A DNA stretch of 64,000 bases from Mesorhizobium sp. DCY119. Lineage in GTDB: Bacteria; Pseudomonadota; Alphaproteobacteria; Rhizobiales; Rhizobiaceae. A program made the position numbers and the translations under genes. The stretch is taken from positions 2,480,501 through 2,544,500 of the forward strand of contig NZ_CP031834.1 in NCBI RefSeq assembly GCF_003590645.1, read 5' to 3'. Shown piece by piece: positions 13,120-20,581 of this stretch; the stretch's first letter is position 1, and every line of letters starts with the position of its first letter. Below the pieces are notes generated by a model. That model had not been told where the DNA came from and did no database searches. It saw only the letters and a list, made by a program, of their open reading frames with translations.

Positions 13120-14160
13120 GTGACAGACAAAAACGAGCATAACGATTTGAATTTATACGAAAAAGCCCGGATTTCCGGGCTTCCCGTAGTAACGGTTGCA
13201 CCTATGATGGACTGGACGGACAGGCACTGCCGGTTCTTCCATCGCCAGCTCACCAGCCGTGCGCTGCTCTACACCGAAATGGTCGTGGCCGACGCCGTCA
13301 TTCATGGTGCGCGCGAGCGGCTGCTTGGTTTTTCGCTGCCGGAGCATCCAATTGCACTGCAGCTTGGCGGTTCCGACCCGGCGAAGCTGGCTGAGGCTGC
13401 GCGCATCGGCGAGGGGTTCGGCTATGATGAGATCAACCTCAATGTCGGCTGCCCGTCCGACCGCGTGCAGTCCGGCACCTTCGGCGCCTGCCTGATGAAG
13501 ACGCCGGCGCTGGTGGCCGAATGCACGGCGGCTATGAAGGCGGCGGTGAAGATACCCGTCACGGTCAAATGCCGCATCGGCGTTGATGAGCAGGACCCCG
13601 AACCGGCGCTGGATGCGCTGGCCGATGGCGTTTTTGCCGCCGGTGCAGACGCGCTGTGGGTGCATGCGCGCAAGGCGTGGCTGGAAGGGCTCAGCCCCAA
13701 GGAAAACCGCGATATCCCGCCGCTCGACTATGATCGCGTCTATCGGCTCAAGGCCAAAAATCCGAATCGATTCATCGGCATCAACGGCGGTATTCAGACG
13801 CTGGATGAAAGCCGAAGGCATCTCGAGCATGTCGATGGCGTTATGCTTGGCCGCGCCGCCTATCACACGCCCGGCGTCCTCATCGATGCCGATGCGGCTC
13901 TCTATGGCGATGCCGCGCGCGATTTCGATTTCTCTACGCTGATCGAGACGATGGCCGACTATGCCGGCCGTCACATCGCTGAGGGCGGTCGGCTCGGCCA
14001 TGTCACGCGCCATATGGTCGGGCTGTTCCACGGCATGCCCGGCGCGCGGCGCTTCCGCCAGATCCTTTCCACCGACGCCACGCGTCCGGGTGCCGGGCCG
14101 GATGTGCTACGCCAGGCCTTTGCCGAGATCGATTTCGAGCGCGCCAGCCAGGCAGCCTGA
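13120..14160 (+). CDS. dusA: tRNA-dihydrouridine(20/20a) synthase DusA, with phage-derived 5' end
   Basis: FMN enzyme reducing uridine in the tRNA D-loop. DusA marks: VAPMMDWTDRHCRFFHRQL near 26-44, LQLGGSDP, NLNVGCPSDRVQSGTFGACLM (about 108-126, with the catalytic-loop cysteine in GACLM), HARKAWLEGLSPKENR and INGGIQT. Conserved DusA sequence begins near codon 24; the first ~23 codons (MTDKNEHNDLNLYEKARISG) look phage-supplied. The GTG at 13120 has no clear ribosome site; a TTG at 13147 is the other candidate. The gene should still give a full enzyme. It is the integration target of the adjacent prophage. Confidence 0.9.
   Translation: MTDKNEHNDLNLYEKARISGLPVVTVAPMMDWTDRHCRFFHRQLTSRALLYTEMVVADAVIHGARERLLGFSLPEHPIALQLGGSDPAKLAEAARIGEGFGYDEINLNVGCPSDRVQSGTFGACLMKTPALVAECTAAMKAAVKIPVTVKCRIGVDEQDPEPALDALADGVFAAGADALWVHARKAWLEGLSPKENRDIPPLDYDRVYRLKAKNPNRFIGINGGIQTLDESRRHLEHVDGVMLGRAAYHTPGVLIDADAALYGDAARDFDFSTLIETMADYAGRHIAEGGRLGHVTRHMVGLFHGMPGARRFRQILSTDATRPGAGPDVLRQAFAEIDFERASQAA
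13163..13182 (-). terminator. Terminator-like hairpin at the phage right end, inside the dusA 5' region
   Basis: AAGCCCGG (13163-13170), loop ATTT, CCGGGCTT (13175-13182). On the minus strand the perfect 8-bp stem is followed by TTTTTCG, a good intrinsic terminator. In the excised circular phage it would lie downstream of the leftward late genes and before the integrase, if the left end carries no further rightward genes. Confidence 0.6.
13183..13225. other. attR: Inferred attachment-site core (attR) in the dusA 5' coding region
   Basis: Conserved dusA sequence for APMMDWTDRHC begins here (about 13198-13225), directly beyond the phage-like segment. Prophages of the dusA-integrating family recombine in this part of the gene. 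The matching copy at the left end is outside the window, so the exact core cannot be fixed. Confidence 0.45.
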
Positions 14161-14224
14161 TCCAGTCCCAACTCGTCCGTATTTTTATCGGCCAACACCG
14201 ACAGGAATTCTGCTTGCCAATACA

Positions 14225-14240
14225 ATAAGTATCTACTTAT
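14225..14240. promoter_or_regulatory. ArsR-family operator candidate
   Basis: ATAAGTA-TC-TACTTAT, perfect 7-bp arms, ends at the base before the ATG at 14241. A possible promoter (TTGCCA at 14214, TTATAT at 14237, 17-bp spacer) overlaps it. Strong candidate for autorepression by the ArsR-type protein it precedes. Confidence 0.72.
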
Positions 14241-14564
14241 ATGTTTGGCATGATCGAGTCGGAAATCTTTCGCGCCCTTGCCGATCCCACCCGCCGCGCC
14301 GTCTTTGAACGGCTGGCGGGCGGCGAGATGAGCGTTGGCGACCTCAAGGCGGGCTTTGAAATTTCGCAGCCGGCGGTTTCCCAGCATCTGGCGGCGCTGC
14401 GCAAGGCCGGGCTGGTGACCGAGCGGCGGGAAGGGCGCAACGTGTTCTATCGCGTCGAGCCGGAGGGTCTGTCGCCGCTTGCCGGCTGGGTCGAGCGCTA
14501 TCGCAATTTCTGGCCGGATCGCGTCGAACGGCTGAAGGACGTGCTGAAGGGAATGGACCAATGA
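14241..14564 (+). CDS. ArsR/SdpR-type transcriptional repressor
   Basis: 107 residues. FRALADPTRRAVFERLAGGEMSVGDL followed by FEISQPAVSQHLAALRKAGLVTERREGRNVFYRV is a complete ArsR winged helix with recognition helix QPAVSQHLAAL. It has no CxC metal site, placing it with the autorepressor/SdpR-like group. The C-terminal WVERYRNFWPDRVERLKDVL helix is typical of members paired with SRPBCC partners. The next gene overlaps by ATGA. A perfect operator lies just upstream. An ATG at 14250 could be the true, possibly leaderless, start. Confidence 0.9.
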   Translation: MFGMIESEIFRALADPTRRAVFERLAGGEMSVGDLKAGFEISQPAVSQHLAALRKAGLVTERREGRNVFYRVEPEGLSPLAGWVERYRNFWPDRVERLKDVLKGMDQ

Positions 14565-14992
14565 GCAAAGACCGTGCGCAGGACCATGAAGAAATTGTCG
14601 TGGAATGCACCTTGGCCGAAGCACCGGAAAAGGTCTGGCGCGCGTTGACCGTGCCGGAACTGCTTTCCGCATGGCTTCTGCCGAACGATATCCGCCCGGA
14701 GGAAGGCGCGCGCTTTTCCTTCGAAGGCGGTCCGGGCGAGGGCGGCAAGGTTTCGTGCGAAGTGCTCGACATCGAGCCGCACCGGCATATCCGCTATTCC
14801 TGGCGCGACGGCGAGGCAGAGCGCGAGGGGCTGGCGAGCACGGTCAGCTTCGATCTCACGCGAACCGAGGCTGGCGGCACGCATCTGCGCATTGCCCATG
14901 AAGCGCGCGTCGTGGCGCTCCCTGCAGTGCGACCACAGACCATCGCTGCAGCCAATTCGAACCGGCCCACCAGAATGCTGCTGGCGGCCTGA
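14561..14992 (+). CDS. SRPBCC (AHSA1-like) domain protein
   Basis: 143 residues. EEIVVECTLAEAPEKVWRALTVPELLSAWLLPND is the first strand and helix of an AHSA1/START-like SRPBCC fold; CEVLDIEPHRHIRYSWRDGE and STVSFDLTRTEAGGTHLRIAHE are the central sheet. The fold binds hydrophobic ligands; no catalytic set is evident. The usual long C-terminal helix is short and odd here (RPQTIAAANSNRPTRMLLAA), so the end may be altered. It overlaps the ArsR gene by ATGA and is under the same operator, a common two-gene unit. Confidence 0.83.
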   Translation: MSKDRAQDHEEIVVECTLAEAPEKVWRALTVPELLSAWLLPNDIRPEEGARFSFEGGPGEGGKVSCEVLDIEPHRHIRYSWRDGEAEREGLASTVSFDLTRTEAGGTHLRIAHEARVVALPAVRPQTIAAANSNRPTRMLLAA

Positions 14993-15013
14993 TACCCTCA
15001 CAGGAGAACGACC

Positions 15014-15622
15014 ATGAGCGGAATTTCCAATCTCGTGCCGATGGTCATCGAGCAGTCGAGCCGGGGCGAGCGCGCCTTCGACATTTTTTCGCGGCTGCTG
15101 CGCGAGCGCATCATCTTCATCAACGGGCCGATCGACGACAACGTCTCGGCGCTGGTTTGCGCGCAGCTTCTGTCGCTGGAATCGGACAACCCCAAGAAGG
15201 AGATCGCGCTTTACATCAATTCGCCGGGCGGCGTGGTTTCCAGCGGCTTCGCCATCTACGACACGATGCAATACATCAATAGCCCGGTTTCCACCGTCTG
15301 CATGGGCACGGCGGGATCGATGGGGTCTTTTCTCCTGATGGCCGGCGCGCCGGGAATGCGTATCGCGCTGCCCAATGCCAGCATCATCCTGCACCAGCCG
15401 TCCGGCGGGTTTCAGGGCCAGGCATCAGACATCCAGCGCCACGCCGAGGATATTATCAAGGTCAAGAAGCGCATGTACGCGCTCTACGCCAAGCATTGCG
15501 GGCGCACGATGGAGGAGGTCGAGCGCACGCTGGACCGCGACTATTTCATGACAGCCGAGGAAGCCCGCGACTGGGGCATTGTCGATCATATTTATGAGCG
15601 GCGGGAACTGACTGCGGCCTGA
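15014..15622 (+). CDS. clpP: ATP-dependent Clp protease proteolytic subunit paralogue
   Basis: 202 residues, the normal ClpP length. [34 protein letters not shown], catalytic Ser in [15 protein letters not shown], His in [13 protein letters not shown] and Asp in [12 protein letters not shown] are all present, so the triad is intact. The common GQAASMGA motif is changed to GTAGSMGS, which marks a paralogue of the ClpP partnered with ClpX; no clpX or clpA lies nearby. It begins about 20 bases after the SRPBCC gene with AGGAGA upstream. Which ATPase it works with is unknown. Confidence 0.9.
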   Translation: MSGISNLVPMVIEQSSRGERAFDIFSRLLRERIIFINGPIDDNVSALVCAQLLSLESDNPKKEIALYINSPGGVVSSGFAIYDTMQYINSPVSTVCMGTAGSMGSFLLMAGAPGMRIALPNASIILHQPSGGFQGQASDIQRHAEDIIKVKKRMYALYAKHCGRTMEEVERTLDRDYFMTAEEARDWGIVDHIYERRELTAA

Positions 15623-15643
15623 TAGCCTCAAGACCGGCAGTTA

Positions 15644-15828
15644 CCCCTCTCCGTCGCGCTTCGCGCGCCACCATTCCGGGGCGAGCCACGGGTCTCGCCC
15701 GTCCTTCGGACCCTCATTTCATGGGGCGAGGAACTCAGGTTCTGGGAAGCCGAGACATTTCAGGACTTGGGTTCCTCGCCCCATGAAAATGGGGAGAGGT
15801 GGCTCGGCGAAGCCGAGACGGAGAGGGG
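15644..15828. repeat. Nested palindromic intergenic element (RIME/MITE-like)
   Basis: Terminal inverted repeats of 12 bp, CCCCTCTCCGTC (15644-15655) and GACGGAGAGGGG (15817-15828), enclose GCCACC/GGTGGC arms and a central 18-bp perfect inverted repeat (15717-15734 with 15771-15788, TTTCATGGGGCGAGGAAC). Such mosaics are common between rhizobial genes. Lying between convergent genes, it may also end transcripts. Confidence 0.75.
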
Positions 15829-15852
15829 AATTCGCGCGAGACGCGGCTTCAA

Positions 15853-16206
15853 TCAAGCCGCATGCGCCAATATATTCACCAGTTTCCCAAACGGATCGCG
15901 CACGTAAAAGCGCCTCACGCCCCAGGGCTCGTCGGCCGGGCCATATTCCACCGCAATGCCGGCTTTCCGCACCCGCTCAAGCGCCTCATCCAAATCGTCC
16001 ACCTCGATCGAAAGGTCCGGCACCGGCGTTCCCGAGCCACCCTCAGTGGCAAAGCTGATCTGGACGCGCATTTCTTCCTGTGAGCCGTAGGTTGCGATCC
16101 AGCCGATACCCATCAGCAGGTCGAGGCCGAGAATGTCGTGATAGAAGCGTTTGGCTGCGGCGACATCCGGCGTGCCGATATTGGCGACGATGCGTTTGAC
16201 CTTCAT
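15853..16206 (-). CDS. VOC (glyoxalase/bleomycin-resistance) family protein
   Basis: 117 residues from the ATG at 16206, which has GGGAGGA 5 bases upstream; an ATG at 16239 was rejected. VKRIVANIGTPDVAAAKRFYHDILGLDLLM is the first beta-alpha-beta-beta-beta module and DLDEALERVRKAGIAVEYGPADEPWGVRRFYVRDPFGKLVNIL the second. The DPFG motif and terminal NI are typical. Metal ligands are not obvious, so substrate and reaction (lyase, dioxygenase or binding) are open. It stands 30 bases from the aspartic-protease gene in the same direction. Confidence 0.88.
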   Translation of the reverse strand: MKVKRIVANIGTPDVAAAKRFYHDILGLDLLMGIGWIATYGSQEEMRVQISFATEGGSGTPVPDLSIEVDDLDEALERVRKAGIAVEYGPADEPWGVRRFYVRDPFGKLVNILAHAA

Positions 16207-16235
16207 TCCAATCCTCCCGATTGAAATTTTCGGCG

Positions 16236-16940
16236 TCAATCCCGCAGGATCATGCGGTCGCCGCGCATGTCGAAGCCCGACAGGGTGCCGATGAAATTCA
16301 TGCCGAGCAGGCTCTGGTCGAGCATGCCGGGGGCGGCGACCAGCAGCGTCACATTGCGCCGCGTGATTGCGCCAAGCGTCAATTCCTTGGCCGTCACCCT
16401 TGCCGCCGTGGCGTTGCCGTTGGCGGTGGCAACCGGGATCGTATAGGCGAGCGTCTCAGGATCGAAGCCGGCGCGGCGGGCGTCATTGGCCGTCAGCACG
16501 GTGCTTGTCGCGCCCGTATCGACCAGGACCTGCATGGCCGCGCCGTCGACCCCGATCCGGGCTTCAAAATGGCCGTTCGGCATCTTTTCCAGGGTCACGG
16601 TCGTGCGGCCGTCGGAATCAGTGATCGAAAGCGGGCTGCCCGGCACCAGGCCGGCGGTGACGCGGCTGGCGATATCCTGCAATTCGTAGCGATATTGGTA
16701 GCCGGCGATGAACACGAGAATCACCAGCAGCCATAGCGCCAGATTGCGGGCGACGTCACCCAGACGGTGCCGCGAACTGAGAATGCCGGCACCAACCACC
16801 GCGCCGAAAATGCCGAGATAGAGCACGCGGCCGAATGTGTCGCTAGACAGGCCGGAAACATCGCCGTTCATGTCGTTCAGCACGAGCAGGACCAGCCCGA
16901 CCGCCATAACCCCAAGAATGATCCAGATCGAACGGCTCAT
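16236..16940 (-). CDS. Membrane-anchored retropepsin-like aspartic protease (TIGR02281)
   Basis: 234 residues. Three hydrophobic segments at the N-terminus (about 5-21, 40-53, 68-82) precede a periplasmic/clan AA domain: FEARIGVDGAAMQVLVDTGATSTVLTANDARRAGF carries the catalytic DTGA motif, and SLLGMNFIGTLSGFDMRGDRMIL is the closing loop. This matches the TIGR02281 group of alphaproteobacterial single-domain pepsins, probably dimeric. It begins 4 bases after the DUF1289 stop, so the two form an operon. The substrate is unknown. Confidence 0.9.
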   Translation of the reverse strand: MSRSIWIILGVMAVGLVLLVLNDMNGDVSGLSSDTFGRVLYLGIFGAVVGAGILSSRHRLGDVARNLALWLLVILVFIAGYQYRYELQDIASRVTAGLVPGSPLSITDSDGRTTVTLEKMPNGHFEARIGVDGAAMQVLVDTGATSTVLTANDARRAGFDPETLAYTIPVATANGNATAARVTAKELTLGAITRRNVTLLVAAPGMLDQSLLGMNFIGTLSGFDMRGDRMILRD

Positions 16941-16944
16941 GCAG

Positions 16945-17178
16945 TCAAATCACCTGGCCGCGTTCGCGGGCCATGCGCGTGCGCCGCGTTTCGCGGCGGG
17001 GCCGCCGCTCGACCGTTTCCAGCCGTGCCGGCAGAAGCGTCATCACTTCGCGGCGCTGCATCGGCGTCATGTCGAGCCAGGCGGAGATTTCGTCGCGCGT
17101 GCGTCCACAACCGAAGCAATAGCCGGTCTTCATGTCCATCGAGCAGACAAGGATGCACGGTGATTCGATCGCCGCCAT
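16945..17178 (-). CDS. DUF1289 protein
   Basis: 77 residues from the ATG at 17178. IESPCILVCSMDMKTGYCFGCGRTRDEISAW has the family's cysteine set (C..C...C..C) and the W at its end, suggesting a small metal or Fe-S binding protein. The C-terminus is strongly basic (RRPRRETRRTRMARERG). An ATG at 17304 would add 42 residues without family resemblance. It is paired with the aspartic protease 4 bases downstream. No function is established for this family. Confidence 0.88.
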   Translation of the reverse strand: MAAIESPCILVCSMDMKTGYCFGCGRTRDEISAWLDMTPMQRREVMTLLPARLETVERRPRRETRRTRMARERGQVI

Positions 17179-17311
17179 TTCGGATTCCCGTTGTCCTTTC
17201 CAGATGGGCCAGAGAGGCCGCCAATGCAAGCCCCAGGCCCTTGGCCCATTGTGCCACGCGGCCATCGCGGCTATGCCGCAGCCGACGACGATTTTAGCGG
17301 ACATTTACGAC

Positions 17312-18301
17312 ATGACCAGCGCGCTTCCCTTTGACGATTTCCGTACATTGCTGACGAAACTGCCGGCCGGCAACGCGGCAGCCGGCGAACGCGTGCGCGA
17401 ACAGTTCGACCGCGCCGACAAGCCGAGGGGGTCGCTCGGGCGATTGGAAGAGCTTGCGGTGTGGCTGGCGACATGGACCGGACGCCCGCCCGCCGTGAAC
17501 CGTCCGCTGGTCGCGATCTTTGCCGGCAACCACGGCGTCGTCAGCCAGGACATCTCGCCGCGCACGATGGAAGCGACGGCGCGGGCGGTCGAACTCACCG
17601 CCGCCGGCGGGGCGGCGATCAACCAGATCTGCCTGGCATACGATATCGGCCTGAAGGTCTTCGACCTCGCGCTGCATCTGCCGACCGCCGATATGTCCCG
17701 GGAAGCAGCGCTGGACGAACGCGGCTGCGCGGCCACGATGGCCTTCGGCATGGAAGCGATCGCCGGCACGGACCTTCTCACCATCGGCGATCTCGGCGTC
17801 GGCAACTCGACCGTTGCCGCGGCGATTCTCGCAGCTCTCTACGGCGGACCGGGCGCGGATTGGGTCGGGCCGGGTTCGGGTGCCGATGCAGCCATGGTTG
17901 CCCGCAAGGCGGCGGTGGTTGACGCTGCACTTGCCGTGCATGCCGGCCACCTGAAAGACCCGTTCGAGGTGCTGCGCCGCGTCGGCGGGCGCGAATTCGC
18001 CGCCATTGCCGGCGCCATCATCGCCGCGCGCATGGAGCGCATTCCGGTGATCCTGGACGGGTTTGCCGCGACGGCCGCAGCCTCGGTGCTTTACGCAATT
18101 CAGCCGGGCGCCTTGGATCACTGCGTGATCGCGCAGCTTTCGCCCGAACCGGGCCACGCGAAGGTTGTCGAAAAGCTCGGAATGCGGCCCTTGCTCAATC
18201 TCGGCATCAGCCATGCCGAAGGGGCGGGCGGCGCGCTCGCCGCCGGAATGGTCAAGGCCGCAGCGCTGTGCAGCACCGGCATGGCCGCGGCTCTAAGGTA
18301 A
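17312..18301 (+). CDS. cobT: Nicotinate-nucleotide-dimethylbenzimidazole phosphoribosyltransferase
   Basis: 329 residues. Makes alpha-ribazole phosphate for the lower ligand of cobalamin. CobT marks: DKPRGSLGRLEELAVWLA near the N-terminus, IFAGNHGVV, DLLTIGDLGVGNSTVAAAI, VGPGSGAD, a conserved EFAAIAGAIIAARMERIPVILDGF segment and LLNLGISHAEGAGGALAAG with the catalytic Glu region (SHAEGAG). I start at the ATG at 17312 because it gives the family's normal N-terminus. Divergent from DUF1289 with 133 bases between; I see no cobalamin riboswitch there. No other cobalamin genes are nearby. Confidence 0.95.
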   Translation: MTSALPFDDFRTLLTKLPAGNAAAGERVREQFDRADKPRGSLGRLEELAVWLATWTGRPPAVNRPLVAIFAGNHGVVSQDISPRTMEATARAVELTAAGGAAINQICLAYDIGLKVFDLALHLPTADMSREAALDERGCAATMAFGMEAIAGTDLLTIGDLGVGNSTVAAAILAALYGGPGADWVGPGSGADAAMVARKAAVVDAALAVHAGHLKDPFEVLRRVGGREFAAIAGAIIAARMERIPVILDGFAATAAASVLYAIQPGALDHCVIAQLSPEPGHAKVVEKLGMRPLLNLGISHAEGAGGALAAGMVKAAALCSTGMAAALR

Positions 18302-18313
18302 TCTGAAGCGGGC

Positions 18314-19843
18314 CTATCGCCGACGGCCGCCCACTGCCACAGCCGCCTTGGTCGGCAGCGCCGGCAAGACCTCCATGACCCGCGACGCCGGGAAGATGGC
18401 GATGGCTTCCGTGCCGACGCGCAGCTTGGAGTGAAGCTGGAACTCGCCGCCATGCATCTCCAGCAAGCCCTGGACGATGGGCAGGCCGAGCCCGGTTCCC
18501 TGTTCGGCGCTCTTGATGGCGATCGAACCCTGGCCGAAGGCCGAAAGCACCACCGGGATTTCCTCCGCCGGAATGCCGGGGCCGTTGTCCTTCACCGAAA
18601 TGTATTGCCCGCCACCCGCCGTCCAGCCGACGCGCACGCGGATTTCGCCGCCGGACGAGGTGAACTTGATCGCATTGGACAGAAGGTTCAGCGTGATCTG
18701 ACGCACGGCGCGTTCGTCGGCAAACAGGCGCGGCAGCTCCGGCTCGAACTCCTGGATCACCTTCAGGTTTTTGTTATAGGCCTTCAGCTCCATCAGGTGG
18801 CAGCATTCCTCGACAATGTAGAGAAGCCGAACCGGCTCCTCGTTGAGCTGGTAGCGGCCGGCCTCGATGCGCGACAGGTCGAGGATTTCGTTGATGAGGT
18901 CGAGCAAATGCTGGCCGGAATCGTGCACGTCGCGGGCATAATCGCGGTAGGTCTGGTTCTGCATCGGCCCCAGAACCTCGTTCGACATCACTTCGGAAAA
19001 ACCGAGAATGGCGTTCAGCGGCGTGCGCAATTCGTGGCTCATCGAGGCGAGGAAGCGCGACTTGGCGAGATTGGCTTCCTCGGCACGGCGGCGCGCCTCG
19101 TCCGACATGGACTTGGCGGTTTCCAGCTCGGCGATCAGCCCGTCCTTTTCGGAGCGGAAGGAAAGCAGCATCACCGACGAGCGGTTGAGGCGGCTGGCGA
19201 CATAGACGAAGAAGGGCAGCGAAAGCGCCAGCAGCGCCAACATGACAAGATCGGCCGGGTCCGGCTCGGTAACGCCGAACGTGGCATAGACCGCAACCGG
19301 CACTGCAAAAGTGGTGAGCAGCGCGCCGCGCAGAGACGAGGCGATCAGCGCGGTGGCCGCCATCGCCAGCAGCAGCACGACGGCCTTGACGATGGGAAAC
19401 TGGTCGACCTGGCATTCGTTGCAGTTGATCGCCGCGAAATAGGCCCAGCCGAGGCCGGTGATGAAATGCCCGATCAGGAAGTTTCGTTTGGTCTGCGCGG
19501 TTTCGAGCTTGGTCGTGTCGGTCTTTTCGACGCGGTGCGCATAGAGCGCCAGCGCCGCGTAGCAGATCATGGTCAGCAGCGCCCAGACCATGATTTCGCC
19601 GCGCATGCCGATGAAAATTCCGGTGGCGGTGATAGCCAGAACCAGCAGCGGAATGGCGGTTGCGCTACCCACCATCGCATTGGCGTGAAGTTTCAGCAGT
19701 TCGCGGTCGAAGGCAAGCGCGCCGGGCCGGTGCGAAAGCCGATCACGCGTTTTGCGAACCGCGCGCGCGACATCGCTGTTGCGGTGCGGTTTCCTGCGGT
19801 CCACAATGAATTTGTCCGCTGTGTTAGAGCGCAGCAACGGCAT
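18314..19843 (-). CDS. Membrane sensor histidine kinase (PleC/DivJ-like core)
   Basis: 509 residues from the ATG at 19843. About six hydrophobic segments between residues 55 and 215, then a coiled-coil linker, a HisKA domain with SHELRTPLNAILGFSEVM (phospho-His in the HELRTP box) and a HATPase with NLLSNAIKFT, DNGPGIP and GTGLGLPI. The long GFSEVMSNEVLGP/DLINEILDLSRIEAGR features are those of alphaproteobacterial DivJ/PleC/PdhS-type kinases. No response regulator lies next to it. The sensed signal is unknown. It ends 12 bases from cobT, convergently. Confidence 0.92.
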   Translation of the reverse strand: MPLLRSNTADKFIVDRRKPHRNSDVARAVRKTRDRLSHRPGALAFDRELLKLHANAMVGSATAIPLLVLAITATGIFIGMRGEIMVWALLTMICYAALALYAHRVEKTDTTKLETAQTKRNFLIGHFITGLGWAYFAAINCNECQVDQFPIVKAVVLLLAMAATALIASSLRGALLTTFAVPVAVYATFGVTEPDPADLVMLALLALSLPFFVYVASRLNRSSVMLLSFRSEKDGLIAELETAKSMSDEARRRAEEANLAKSRFLASMSHELRTPLNAILGFSEVMSNEVLGPMQNQTYRDYARDVHDSGQHLLDLINEILDLSRIEAGRYQLNEEPVRLLYIVEECCHLMELKAYNKNLKVIQEFEPELPRLFADERAVRQITLNLLSNAIKFTSSGGEIRVRVGWTAGGGQYISVKDNGPGIPAEEIPVVLSAFGQGSIAIKSAEQGTGLGLPIVQGLLEMHGGEFQLHSKLRVGTEAIAIFPASRVMEVLPALPTKAAVAVGGRRR

Positions 19844-19920
19844 GAATGTCTTCAACTTACGCGAGCAAACGATTACAAGCCCGCAGACTAGGCTGGAATG
19901 ATTAAGAGTTTGTTTGCCAT

Positions 19921-20538
19921 ATGACTCGAATGTCGCGGAACTGGTCGCGCAGAAGGCGTTACACCCCGCCGCGCAGCCCATTCCGGAAGTTTCTCGACTA
20001 TTGCGTCGCCTTTGCGATTCTCGGGCTGATTGTCCTCATTGTCGCGCGTCTCGACCGGGTCGAGACCCGCCAGACGACCGGCGCGGCAATCGTCAACGAC
20101 GGCGATTCGATCACGCTCGGCGCCGAGCGCATCCGCCTGCGCGGCATCGACGCGCCAGAATACACTCAAACCTGCCAGAAGGACGGCGCCGACTATCCCT
20201 GCGGCCGGCGCGCCCGCGAAGCGCTCGCGCGGCTTGTGGCGGGCAAATCCGTTTCCTGTTCGGGCTGGGAGCGCGACCGCTACAACCGGCTGCTTGGCGT
20301 CTGCACGGCCGGCGGTGTCGATTTGAACCGCGCGCAGGTGGAGCAGGGCTGGGCGGTCGCCTATGGCGACTATGACGATCTTGAACAGGCAGCGCGCCAG
20401 AAGGGCCTGGGCATCTGGGCCGGCACATTCGAGCGTCCGCGTGAGTGGCGCGACACGCATCGCATGCCGGTCGAGCCGCATCACGGCAGCGCCGGTTCGA
20501 TGCTCAACTGGCTGCGGGAAATGCTTCGATTGTCGTGA
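19921..20538 (+). CDS. Membrane-anchored thermonuclease (SNase) family protein
   Basis: 205 residues. A basic N-terminus and one hydrophobic segment (about 28-43) anchor or export it. The SNase OB-fold follows: AAIVNDGDSITLGAERIRLRGIDAPEYTQTC (metal Asp and catalytic Arg region), GRRAREALARLVAG, and WERDRYNRLLGVCTAGGVDLNRAQVEQGWAVAY. Cysteines in CQKDGADYPCG may form a disulfide in the periplasm. Likely a phosphodiesterase acting on DNA or RNA outside the cytoplasm. It is transcribed divergently from the histidine kinase, with 77 bases between. Confidence 0.9.
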   Translation: MTRMSRNWSRRRRYTPPRSPFRKFLDYCVAFAILGLIVLIVARLDRVETRQTTGAAIVNDGDSITLGAERIRLRGIDAPEYTQTCQKDGADYPCGRRAREALARLVAGKSVSCSGWERDRYNRLLGVCTAGGVDLNRAQVEQGWAVAYGDYDDLEQAARQKGLGIWAGTFERPREWRDTHRMPVEPHHGSAGSMLNWLREMLRLS

Positions 20539-20581
20539 CGCGGCGCTATAGTCGAAAGCCGAAACGGAAAGGGAGGTTGGA

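Larger units (their letters stand above)
1..13225. mobile_element. Prophage, right-hand part, integrated at the 5' end of dusA
   Basis: Every recognised gene in this stretch is phage-like and on the minus strand: integrase, small HTH proteins, a replication-type protein, portal, protease-capsid fusion, tail tube, head-tail connectors, terminase subunits and the tape measure start. The integrase begins about 90 bases from dusA, which marks the right junction. The left junction lies outside the window, so lysis genes, the rest of the tail and any CI-like repressor are not visible. The exact right boundary is an inference from where conserved dusA coding sequence begins. Confidence 0.9.

Noticed and set aside
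16767-17297. Plus-strand frame opposite DUF1289 and the aspartic protease
   Set aside because: Antisense shadow with no family pattern.
17179-17311. Cobalamin riboswitch upstream of cobT
   Set aside because: The gap is 133 bases and shows no B12-box-like sequence or long-range pairing.
18431-19891. Long plus-strand frame (486 codons) opposite the histidine kinase
   Set aside because: Antisense of the strongly supported histidine kinase; His/Gln/Arg-rich composition is typical of shadow frames in high-GC DNA.
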